Source: WHSW01 sp963705955 (lineage in GTDB: Bacteria; Actinomycetota; Thermoleophilia; Solirubrobacterales; 70-9). From it: a DNA stretch of 64,000 nucleotides. Location of the stretch: contig CAVPLH010000001.1 of assembly GCA_963705955.1 (NCBI GenBank), positions 199,474 through 263,473 on the forward strand. Direction: 5' to 3'. The translations under genes were made by a program, and so were the position numbers. The notes below the pieces were generated by a model. The model was not told the DNA's origin. It ran no database searches and saw nothing but the letters and a program-made list of their open reading frames with translations. Below, piece by piece: positions 54,856 to 63,367 of the stretch (position 1 is its first letter; the number at the start of each line of letters is the position of its first letter).

Positions 54856-55196
54856 CCTCGGTCGGACCCCGACCCGCCGGGCGGCGAAGTCGACCTCGTC
54901 TCCGGCTCCGGCTTCGGCTTCGGCTTCCGCGCGAACATCCCGAGCATCCGGTCGGTGACCATGAAGCCGCCGACGATGTTGATCGTCCCGAAGGCGATCG
55001 CGATCACCCCGATCAGCTTCTCGAGCCCGTCGTCGGCGAACCCGACGACGATCAGACCTCCGAGCATGACGATCCCGTGAATCGCGTTCGTCTGGCTCAT
55101 CAGCGGTGTGTGGAGCGTCGTCGGCACCTTCGAGATCACCTCGAAGCCGACGAACGCGGCGAGCACGAAGATCGTGATTTCGGTCATCACGCTCAT
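54852..55196 (-). CDS. pntAb: NAD(P) transhydrogenase alpha subunit 2 (membrane part, PntAb)
   Basis: 114 aa. Three membrane segments with EITIFVLAAFVGFEVISKVP, PLMSQTNAIHGIVMLGGLIV and LIGVIAIAFGTINIVGGFMV are diagnostic for PntAb. A Pro/Lys/Glu-rich tail (ARKPKPKPEPETRSTSPPGG) extends past the family end and reaches the pntB start (ATGA overlap). The start ATG 55196 gives MSVMTEITIF; a second ATG is 3 codons in. It is separated from pntAa by a repeat-filled 107-bp gap. Confidence 0.9.
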   Translation of the reverse strand: MSVMTEITIFVLAAFVGFEVISKVPTTLHTPLMSQTNAIHGIVMLGGLIVVGFADDGLEKLIGVIAIAFGTINIVGGFMVTDRMLGMFARKPKPKPEPETRSTSPPGGSGSDRG

Positions 55197-55303
55197 GGCA
55201 GCTCGCAGCTCGCAGCTTGCAGCGTGCAGCCTCCAGAATGCAGCGGGGCGGCTTCGTTTCGAGCCTGCCAGCTGCCAGCTGCCAGCGCAGCGTCGCTGCC
55301 GGC
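55197..55303. repeat. Heptad-repeat inverted repeat between pntAa and pntAb
   Basis: The left array (55197-55229) is GCAGCTC-type heptads (GCAGCTC, GCAGCTC, GCAGCTT, GCAGCGT). The right array (55265-55290) is CTGCCAG repeated three times, roughly the reverse complement with one base changed per unit. It fills nearly the entire gap between two genes of one operon and replaces a normal ribosome site for pntAb. It parallels the heptad hairpin at 17276-17349. Confidence 0.7.
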
Positions 55304-56413
55304 TCACTTCGCCGCCCTCTCGCTGCGGATCTCCCCCGCGTGCGTGATGCAGGACCCCGCCACCACCTCGTCGTCGAAGTTCAAATTCAACTTGCCCTCC
55401 TCGTCGACCATCAGGCCGAGCAGGTTCTCGATGTTCTTCGCGTAGAGCTGCGACGCGTTCGTCGCCATGTCGGACGGCAGGTTGACCGGCGAAATCACCT
55501 TGACGCCGTTCTCGGTGACGATCGTCTTGCCGGCCTCGGTCAGCTCGCAGTTCCCCCCCGAATCGCCGGCGAGGTCGACGACCACCGAGCCCGGGGTCAT
55601 GTTGGCCACCGCCTCGCGGGTGAGCAGAATCGGGGCCGCGCGGCCGGGGATCTGGGCGGTAGTGATGATCACGTCCTGCTTCGCGGCGTTCTCGGCCAGG
55701 GCCTCTCGCACCTGCTCGTTCTCGTCGTCGGTGAGCGGGCGCGCGTAGCCGCCCTCGTCCTCGGCGTCGGGGATGAACTCGAGCTCGAGCGGGCGGCCGC
55801 CGAGCGAGGCGATCTGCTCCCAGGCGGCGCGGCGGATGTCGAAACCCGAGACGACCGCGCCGAGTCGCCTCGCGGTCGCGATCGCCTGCAGTCCGGCGAC
55901 CCCGGCGCCGAGCACCAAGACCCGCGCCGGCGCCACGGTGCCGGCCGCGGTGGTCATCATCGGAAAGAAGCGCCCCGCCTCGCGGGCGGCGAGCAGCGCC
56001 GACGCATAGCCGGCGACGTTTGCCTGCGAGGAGAGCGCGTCCATCGCCTGGGCGCGGGTGATCCGCGGGATCGCCTCCATCGCGAAGCTCGTCACACCGG
56101 CCGAGGCGAGCGCCCGGTTGGTCTCGCCGGAGGTCAGGGGCGCGAGGTGGCCGATCAGGACCTGGCCCTGCGACAGGCGGTCGATCTCCTCGGTGCTCGG
56201 AACCGCGACGTGGACGACGACGTCGGCGTCCCAGGGATCGCCGATCTCGGCCCCGGCGTCCGTGTACTCGGCGTCGGGGTGGCCCGAGGCCACGCCCGCG
56301 GCTGCCTCGACGATCACGTCGTTGCCCTTGCCCGCCAGCGAGGAGACGACGTCCGGGATCAGCGCTACCCGGCGCTCGCCGTGCGCGGTCTCTTTCGGTA
56401 CCCCGACCTTCAT
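55304..56413 (-). CDS. pntAa: NAD(P) transhydrogenase alpha subunit 1 (PntAa)
   Basis: 369 aa NAD-binding domain I of the proton-translocating transhydrogenase. MKVGVPKETAHGERRVALIP, MEAIPRITRAQAMDALSSQA, the Rossmann VLVLGAGVAGLQAIATARRL and SGFDIRRAAWEQIASLGG are family signatures shared with alanine dehydrogenase. VVVDLAGDSGGNCELTEAG and a C-terminal INF/LNFDDEVVAGSCITHAGE complete it. It feeds hydride from NADH to PntB. A TAGGCT box lies about 18 nt upstream of the ATG with a GAGAG ribosome site between. Confidence 0.93.
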   Translation of the reverse strand: MKVGVPKETAHGERRVALIPDVVSSLAGKGNDVIVEAAAGVASGHPDAEYTDAGAEIGDPWDADVVVHVAVPSTEEIDRLSQGQVLIGHLAPLTSGETNRALASAGVTSFAMEAIPRITRAQAMDALSSQANVAGYASALLAAREAGRFFPMMTTAAGTVAPARVLVLGAGVAGLQAIATARRLGAVVSGFDIRRAAWEQIASLGGRPLELEFIPDAEDEGGYARPLTDDENEQVREALAENAAKQDVIITTAQIPGRAAPILLTREAVANMTPGSVVVDLAGDSGGNCELTEAGKTIVTENGVKVISPVNLPSDMATNASQLYAKNIENLLGLMVDEEGKLNLNFDDEVVAGSCITHAGEIRSERAAK

Positions 56414-56474
56414 CTCTCGAAAAGCCGGCGGAGCCTAGCTGACAGACACGGCCGCGCCGCCCGGTCGCGCCGCG

Positions 56475-57541
56475 TCAGGCGGGCGCCGCGGTGCCGGCGA
56501 GCTCCGCGAGCCGCTCGATCGTGTTCAGGCGCTGACCGGGATCGAGGTGGACCGGCGAGCAGATCAGCCGGTCGATCCCCGCCGCCTCGAGCTTCGCGAT
56601 CCGCTCGGCGACCTGCTCCTCGGAGCCGACCAGCGAGGTCGCGTCGACGAGCTCGTCGGGGATCGCGTTGTAGGCCTCCTCGCGCTTGCCGTCGAGGAAG
56701 AGCGACTGCACCGGTCGGCGACCTCCCCGAAGCCGAAGCGGTGGGTCAGGTCGACGTAGAAGTTCGTCTCCTTGGAGCCCATACCGCCGAGGTAGAGCAG
56801 CAACCCCGCCTTGACGATCGAGCGGGCGGCGTCGAGGTCGCCGTCGATCGCAACCTGCAGCGAGGGCGAGATCTCGAGATCGGCACGGCTGCGCCCGCCC
56901 TTTTCGAATCCCGCCTCGAGGTGCTCGCCCCAGGTCTCCTCGAAGGCGTCGGCGCTGAAGAAGATCGGGATCCACCCGTCGCAGATCTCGGCCGCCATCT
57001 CGACCGACTTGCGGCCGATCGCGCCGACGAAGACCGGGATCTCGTCGCGAACCGGATGGAAGTTCAGCTTCAGCGCCTTGCCCTCACCGGTGCCGCCCAC
57101 GATCGGAAGCTGGTAGTGCGGACCCTCGTGCTCGAGCGGACCGTTGCGGGCGATGATCTCGCGGACGATCTCGATGTACTCGCGGGTCCGTCCCCAGGGC
57201 TTCGCGTACGGGACCCCGTACCAGCCCTCGGAGACCTGCGGGCCGGAGGGGCCGAAGCCGAACATGAACCGCCCCCCCGAGAGCGCGTCGATCGTCGCCC
57301 CGGCCATCGCCGCAGCGGCGGGCGGGCGGGCCGGGACCTGCATGATCGCCGCGCCGAGCTTGATCTGGTCGGTCTGCGGGGCGAGCCAGGCGAGGACGCT
57401 GACCACGTCGGAGCCGTAGGACTCCGCGACCCAGACCGAGTCGAAGCCCGCACGCTCGGCCGCGAGGACGATCTCCACGGCCTCGTCGCCCCGGGGACCG
57501 ATCCCCCAGTAGCCGAGATTGATGCCGAGCTCGACTGACAT
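56475..57541 (-). pseudogene. Luciferase-like (LLM) F420-dependent oxidoreductase, one frameshift
   Basis: ELGINLGYWGIGPRGDEAVE, DSVWVAESYGSDVVSVLAWL, RFMFGFGPSGPQVSEGWYG and PVFVGAIGRKSVEMAAEICD give a clear LLM-class F420 protein in one frame to about 56711. The C-terminus (VQSLFLDGKREEAYNAIPDE, then SEEQVAERIAKLEAAGIDR) is in another. A lost base in GCCGACCGGTGCAG restores F-G-E-V-A-D-A-V-Q. About 355 aa restored. A TAGCGT box, formed partly by the stop codon of the upstream DGAT gene, lies 9 nt before ATG 57541. Substrate unknown. Confidence 0.75.
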
Positions 57542-57553
57542 CGAGCCGGGACG

Positions 57554-58866
57554 CTAACCGATCGTCGCCTCGCGAAGCTCGGCGAGCGAGGCGTCGATCG
57601 CGGTCGCGAGCCCGGCGAAGCCCGGCGACCGCCTCCGGGTCGGTGCAGAGGCCGATTCCGACCGATCCCGAGCACGAGATCGCCGAGACCCTGAGCGCAT
57701 GGCGATCGGCGGGCTCGGCGACCGAGCAGAGGCGCTCGACCGCCCGCCCCGCGACGCTCAGGCGGGAACGGGGGCCGGGCACGTTCGAGATCGAGAGGGA
57801 GAACTCGCGCGGACCGCCCGCGAGATGCTCCGCCGCCTGCTCGAGGTGCCGGAAGCGCGACAGCGCGTGGAACAGGTCGTAGAGCTGCTCCGCGTCGCCG
57901 AGCCGCTTTCGCTCCGTCGTCTCCGCGTTGATCAACTCCAGGCGCGTCAGCGGGTCGGGCTCGGAGACCGGCAGGTCGACGTTCAAGAACGAGTCCCGGT
58001 TGCCGAGCTCGGAGCGAGCCTCGTCGCGGTGATGAAGGCTGACCGGGATCTGCGCCCGGAGCCGCGGCAGCCGCTTCCCGGCGGCCGCGAGCCAGCGCCG
58101 CAGCCCGCCCGCGACCCCGGCCAAAAGGACATCGTTGACGGTCACGTGGCCCGGGCGGGATGCGCCGATCGCCTTCAGCTGCTCGAGCGGCACCGAGGAG
58201 AAGGCGAGCTCGCGGGCGGAGCCGATCCGACGATCGAGGAACGTCTCCGAGGCGCGCGCCCGCGAGCTCGCGGCGAACCGCCCCGGCAAGCCGTCGTGCC
58301 TCGCGCGCACGATCGGATCCGACCGCCGCCGCAGACGCCGCGGCCGCACCCGGCGCCGGCTCGACCGCGGTTTCGATCGCGCCCGACTCGTCCCAGAGGA
58401 CCTCGCCGAGGAAGCGCACGCAGCTGATCCCGTCCGCCATCGCGTGGTGGATCCGGGCGACGATCGCCTCGCGTCCGTCGTCGAGCGGGCCGACGAGGTC
58501 GAACGCCCAGAGCGGGCGGCGGTGATCGAGTCGCTCGGCCATCAGCTCGCCGGCCGCGGTCCAGGCGCCGAGCTCGTCGACGCCCGAGGTTCCGTCGCGC
58601 CGGCGCACGTGGTTGGAGATCTCGAACCCGTCGTCGGCGACCCAGCGCGCCCCGGCCGCCGGCCCAAGGTCGGAGACCTCGACCCGGTCGCGCCCCCGCG
58701 AGTCCGCCGGGAGGCGAGCGTCGACGGCGGCGCGCAGGGCGTCGAGGTCGAGCGGCTCTCCAGGCTCGAGCATCAGCAGCTTCAGGGTGTGTCCGGCGAT
58801 CGCCGAAGTCTCGAGCGCGAGGATCCTCGCGTCGTCGAAGCTGAGCCGGTCCGAGGGTTCGGACAT
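57554..58866 (-). pseudogene. Wax ester synthase / diacylglycerol acyltransferase, two frameshifts
   Basis: MSEPSDRLSFDDARILALET to about 58255 is in one frame with the catalytic ARIHHAMADGISCVRFLG (HHxxxDG, His pair and Asp intact). The middle (FLDRRIGSARELAFSSVPLE, SLSISNVPGPRSRLSVAGR) is in a second frame to about 57615. The last 20 residues (LATAIDASLAELREATIG) and TAG 57554 are in a third. Two single-base changes restore about 437 aa. The enzyme esterifies fatty acyl-CoA to diacylglycerol or fatty alcohol for storage lipid. ATG 58866 follows TACGCT by 7 nt. Confidence 0.78.
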
Positions 58867-58925
58867 CGCCGCGAGCGTAGTCGCAGTAACGCGGCGCGTC
58901 GAGCCCCCTCTGGTACGTTCGCGCC

Positions 58926-60877
58926 GTGAGCCGGCAACGACGCTGGTTGGCGGTCGTCCTCGCTTCGGTCGCCTCCCTGAGCTCAGCGGGGATCGCCGAG
59001 GCCGCCCCGAACCCCTCGAAGCAACTGGTCGAGGCGTACTCCCCGATCGTGATGCTCCGCGTGCAGGAAGACCCGCCGTGCGACGACTCCGCGGAGCAGT
59101 ATCAGCCGACGACGGTCAACACCGTGCTCGGGAACCCGGAGGTGGAGCTGATCCCTCCGGCGGGAAGCTCCCGATCCCGGCGACCGGCACCGACCGCGGC
59201 CGACATCGCAGGGTTGGGGAACGGCTATCACCTCGACCTGCCCGGCGACCCGCTGCAGGCCGGGTGCACGTACGCGCGCGACTTCGCCGCGCTCGTCGAG
59301 GACGGCGAGGCGCCGGCGATCACCTACGCCCACATCCGGCGCCAGCCCGGCGAGGGCAAGCTCGTCGTCCAGTACTGGTTCTACTACTACTTCAACCAGT
59401 TCAACGATCTTCACGAATCGGACTGGGAGGGCATGCAGATCGTCTTCGACGCGAACAGCGCCCGCGCTGCGCTGTCGTCCGGACCGAGCGAGATCGGCCT
59501 CTTCCAGCACGGCGGCGGCGAGAAGGCGGACTGGGACGACGAGAAGGTCGAAAAGCAGGGAAACCACCCGATCGTCTACCCCGCCGCCGGATCACACGCG
59601 ACCTTCTACGGCTCGGCGATCTACATCGAGAACGGGCAGCGCGGCTCGGGCCTCGGCTGCGACAACGCGAGCGAGCCGCTGCGCAGGCTGGCGCTGAGGC
59701 CGGTCCTCGTCCCGACCCATCCCCGCCCTGGGAGCCGCTTCCAATGGCTCACCTACGAGGGGCGCTGGGGCCAGCAGGAGGAGGGGTTCAACAACGGGCC
59801 TACCGGGCCGAACACGAAGCTGCAGTGGCTGAAGCCCCTGGCGACGATGGACAGCCTGCGCTCATCGAGCCCGACTCTGCCGGTGGGCTCGCTCTACGGC
59901 CCGACGGTGACCGGTGCCTTCTGCGGCGCGGTCGCCACCGTCTCGTCCTTCATCAACCTCCAGGCCCAGACGCCGATCGGGGCGCTGATCCTTGCCCTGA
60001 TCGCGGTGCTGCTGGTCCTCGTGCCGGCGGCGCTCACCCGCTGGCGTCCGGTCAGCCTCGCCCCGCTTCGCGAGGAGCGGGCATTCGGCCAGTTGATCCG
60101 CGCGGCGCGTCAGCTCTACGGCCGTCACTGGCGCACCATGATCGTGCTCGGGCTCACCGCGCTGGTCGTCGGCGGCGCGTTCTACGGACTCGAATTGGCG
60201 GTCCGCGCGATCGCCGGGGCGATCTTCGCAGACGGCGGCCCCGGCGGCATCAGCCTCTCGTTCGGGGCCCCGGGCACGGGACCCGCCGCCTCGATCGCCT
60301 CGGCGATCGCCTCCGGAGCCGTCGTCACCTTCGTGCGAGAGCTCGAGCGCGGCCGCACGATCGGGCCGATCGAGTCCTACCGGGAGATGCTGCCGCGGTT
60401 CTGGCGGGTCGCGTTCGGCCAACTGCTCGCGACGCTGGTGGTGATCGCGATCGCGCTGACCTTGATCGGGATCCCGATCGCGATCCGCAAGTACGTCGAC
60501 TGGCAGTTCGTCCAGCAGGAGGTCCTGTTCGAGAACAAACGGATCCGAGACGCGTTTCGGGGAAGCTCGCGGCTCGTCCGCGGACGCTGGTGGTACACGG
60601 TGCGCGTCGCCGGGTTCCTCTGGCTGCTCACCGTGATCGCCGGTCCCGTGCTCGGATTCGCGCTGATCTTCGCCAACTTCTCGCTGATCGGCATCAACCT
60701 GCTCGGCTCGGTGATCGGCGCCCTGCTGCTGCCGTACGTCGCACTCGGCCGGACGCTGCTGTATTTCGATCTCGCGGCTCGCGCCGCGGAGGCCCCGACC
60801 GTGGCGGAGCGGCGGCGGCGTGGCTGCCACGCCGGCACCCGAAGCAGGAACCCGGGCTTCCGTCGTCCGCTGACTAG
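58926..60877 (+). CDS. Vps62-like exported domain fused to polytopic membrane domain, one frameshift near end
   Basis: About 650 aa. Signal peptide (LAVVLASVASLSSAGIAEAA), then a Vps62-like domain with LVVQYWFYYYFNQFNDL, HESDWEGMQIVFDAN, FQHGGGEKADWD and PIVYPAAGSHATFYG in family order. After about residue 340 come about six membrane helices (LILALIAVLLVLVPAAL, TMIVLGLTALVVGGAFYG, AFGQLLATLVVIAIALTLIG and others). Near 60810-60820 an indel in the GGCGGCGGCG run moves the expected end into another frame (RRHPKQEPGLPSSAD, stop 60877); unshifted, the frame runs on to 61178. GTG 58926 lies 6 nt after TACGTT. Function unknown. Confidence 0.7.
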
Positions 60878-61525
60878 CGGAGCGGGGTCTGGGCGAGCCC
60901 CTCCCGCAGGTCGACGATCGACTCATAGACGGCCACCGCGCCGGCATCGCGGCAGCTCCGCCTCCGAGAACCCTCCGGTGAGCATGGCGATCGTCTTCAC
61001 GTCGGCTCGCGAGGCCGCCGCGATGTCCCAGGTCGAGTCGCCCACCATGACCGCCGAGAGCTCCCCGGCCTGGCGCATCGCGGCGACGACCAGGTCGGGC
61101 TCGGGCTTCGTGCGCTCGACGTCGCCCGAGGTCGTATACGCCTCGAGCAGGTCGCGCGCCTCGAGCAGGTCGATGTAGTGCTCGGCCTCCTCCGGGCTCG
61201 CGGAGCTCGCGAGCACCACCGGGTGACCTCGTTCGTGCAGCTCGCCGATCAGGTCGTGGGCACCCTCGAACGGCTGTACCTCACCGATCAGCTCGCCGTA
61301 GCGGCGCTTCTCGGCCTCGCGCACCGAGTCGCCGAGGCGCCGCTCGACGTCGCGACCGGCGACCGCGCCGACGAGCTGATCCCCACCCATCCCGATGTGG
61401 CGATGGATGCGCCAGATCGGTGGCGACAGGTCGTGGTCGCGAAACGCCCGGTACCAGGCGAGTGCGTGCTGGTAGTTGGAGTCGACGAGCGTGCCGTCGA
61501 CGTCGAGGATCGCAGCGGCGCCCAC
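60874..61525 (-). CDS. HAD-superfamily phosphatase (phosphoglycolate-phosphatase-like), one frameshift
   Basis: ILDVDGTLVDSNYQHALAWY is HAD motif I (nucleophile Asp), with a helical cap (RHIGMGGDQLVGAVAGRDVE), VVLASSASPEEAEHYIDLL (motif II), TKPEPDLVVAAM (motif III Lys) and AVMVGDSTWDIAAASRADV (motif IV). At about 60950 an extra C breaks the frame. Corrected, it continues LRDAGAVAVYESIVDLREGL to stop 60874; otherwise it ends early at 60923. GTG 61525 follows TAGGGT by 6 nt. Cytosolic, small phosphorylated substrate. Confidence 0.82.
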
Positions 61526-61562
61526 GGGCCGACCCTACCCGTGAGCGCCACCCCGAACCGCC

Positions 61563-62567
61563 TCAGTCGATGTAGCCGAACTGCTGCAGGTACTCCTGCG
61601 CGGCCTGGGCAGGCTTCTCCTTGTCGATGTCGACCCGGGCGTTGAGCTCCTGCATCACCTCGAGCGAGAGGTTGCTCTGCACCTTCTCGATCGTCGTGCC
61701 GAAGTCGGGGCCGGCCTCGTCGACCGCGTCCTGGCTGGCGATGAAGATCACGTTGCCGGCGGGCAGGACGTGCTTGTCGTCCTCCAAGGTCACGTAGTCA
61801 TTGGAGGTGAACAGCTGTGCGTCGGTCGTGAAGATGATCGACAGGTCCGCGTTCCCCTTGTCGAGGACGTCGTATCGCAGCCCGATGTCGACCGGCGTGA
61901 AGTTGTCGCGCAGGCCGTCGAGGCCGTAGTACTTCTCGAGCCCGGCAAGGCAGTCGATCCGCTGACGGCACTCGGGCGACCCGTAGAGGGTCAGGTCCTG
62001 GTGATCGGCGAGGTCGGAGATCTTCGTGATCCCGAGCTCGTCCGCCTTCGACTTCAGCATCCCGACCGCGTTCGCGCTCGAGAACGGGGTCGGCGGGTAG
62101 GAGACGAGGCCGAGGTCCGTGAACTCGGTCTTCGATTCGTCGTACGCCTTCTGCGCGTCGCCGGGCACGTCCTCCGGCGGGGTGTCGAAGAACGACGTCA
62201 GCGCGGTCGAGGTGTACTCCGGGTAACCGCTGATGTCTCCGTTCTGAAGCGCCTTCAGCGCGACCTGCTCGTCGCCGAGGTTGAGGTCGGTATCGACGTT
62301 GTAACCCGCCGCCTCGAGGCCCTGGGCGTAGATCTCGCCGAGGATGTACTGCTCGGTGAAGTTCTTCGATCCGATCGTCAGGTCGATCGAGCCGTTGTCG
62401 GGGTTGGCCTCGATCAGGTTGGCGCTCGTGTCCGACCCGGTGGTCGCTTCCGCGCTCGTCGATGACGAGTCCGTGGAATCGTCTCCGCCGCAAGCGACGA
62501 ACGCCAGGGTCAGGCCGAGAACGGCGAGCAACGCGAACAGCGCTCGCAGCCGGGGGTGGGTGCTCAT
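61563..62567 (-). CDS. Osmoprotectant ABC transporter substrate-binding lipoprotein
   Basis: 334 aa. Lipoprotein signal with lipobox FVACGG (Cys about 26), Ser/Thr-rich linker, then an OpuAC/OsmF-type domain (LTIGSKNFTEQYILGEIYAQ, NGDISGYPEYTSTALTSFF, PTPFSSANAVGMLKSKADE, ADLSIIFTTDAQLFTSNDYV). It binds glycine betaine, carnitine or choline-type compounds and delivers them to the permeases encoded just upstream. GGGAGG ribosome site. Last gene of the minus-strand operon; its nearest relatives occur in OpuC/OsmF systems. Confidence 0.9.
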   Translation of the reverse strand: MSTHPRLRALFALLAVLGLTLAFVACGGDDSTDSSSTSAEATTGSDTSANLIEANPDNGSIDLTIGSKNFTEQYILGEIYAQGLEAAGYNVDTDLNLGDEQVALKALQNGDISGYPEYTSTALTSFFDTPPEDVPGDAQKAYDESKTEFTDLGLVSYPPTPFSSANAVGMLKSKADELGITKISDLADHQDLTLYGSPECRQRIDCLAGLEKYYGLDGLRDNFTPVDIGLRYDVLDKGNADLSIIFTTDAQLFTSNDYVTLEDDKHVLPAGNVIFIASQDAVDEAGPDFGTTIEKVQSNLSLEVMQELNARVDIDKEKPAQAAQEYLQQFGYID

Positions 62568-62638
62568 CGGGGTGATCCTCCCTCTCGTGTGGTTTCCGCC
62601 GATCGCGGACCCGAAAGGTTATGCGCTCGGGCGGGCGG

Positions 62639-63367
62639 TCAGGCGCTTGCCGCGGCGGTCCGCTTCTGAACGGTGATCCCCTTCGGGGTCAGCAGCCGCT
62701 GGACGCCGGCGAGGGCGAGCTCGAAGGCGAGCGCCAGCAGCGCGACCAGGATCGCGCCGGCGAGGACGCCCTCGGAGCCGTAGTTCGAGCCGTTGATGAT
62801 GTAGTCGCCGAGCGTCACCACGCCGACCAGCGGGGCGATCGTCGCCGTGGCGATGATGTTGATCGCCCCGGTCCGCACCCCGGCCATGATCGTCGGCACC
62901 GCGAGCGGCAGCTCGACCTTGCGGATCACCGCCCACTCGGTCATCCCGATCCCGCGCGCCGCCTCGACCGCGTCGGGATCGACCTGGCGGACGCCGGTGA
63001 AGGTGTTGGTGAGGATCGGCGGGATCCCGAGCACGAGCAGGGCGATCGTCAGGTTGAAGACGCCAACCCCGATGAACGCTGCCACGATCGCGATCAGGCC
63101 GAGCTCGGGGATCGCGCGGCCGGCGTTGCCGATCGCCACCGCGAACCCCTCGCCGGAGCCGCGGTGGCCGAACCAGACCCCGAACGGGAGCGCGACCGCG
63201 ATCGAGGCGGCGAGCGCCAGGACGCTGATCCAGACGTGCGTCCAGAGCAGGCTGAGCACGTCGGAGAGGCCTCCGACCTCGACCCCACCGGGCCCTGTCC
63301 GGGAACTGAAGATGAAGTCGATCGCGCCGCCGAAGGAGCCCAACACATCGGCGACCGGCAGGCTCAT
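62639..63367 (-). CDS. Osmoprotectant ABC transporter permease
   Basis: 242 aa BPD-type inner-membrane permease. Six hydrophobic segments, including LLWTHVWISVLALAASIAVA, ELGLIAIVAAFIGVGVFNLT and ILVALLALAFELALAGVQRL. The EAA-like coupling loop is VDPDAVEAARGIGMTEWAVI then RKVELPLAVPTIMAGVRTG, which docks the ATPase. ATG 63367 overlaps the stop of the second permease (ATGA), so the two are translated together. It pairs with the lipoprotein after it. Confidence 0.92.
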   Translation of the reverse strand: MSLPVADVLGSFGGAIDFIFSSRTGPGGVEVGGLSDVLSLLWTHVWISVLALAASIAVALPFGVWFGHRGSGEGFAVAIGNAGRAIPELGLIAIVAAFIGVGVFNLTIALLVLGIPPILTNTFTGVRQVDPDAVEAARGIGMTEWAVIRKVELPLAVPTIMAGVRTGAINIIATATIAPLVGVVTLGDYIINGSNYGSEGVLAGAILVALLALAFELALAGVQRLLTPKGITVQKRTAAASA

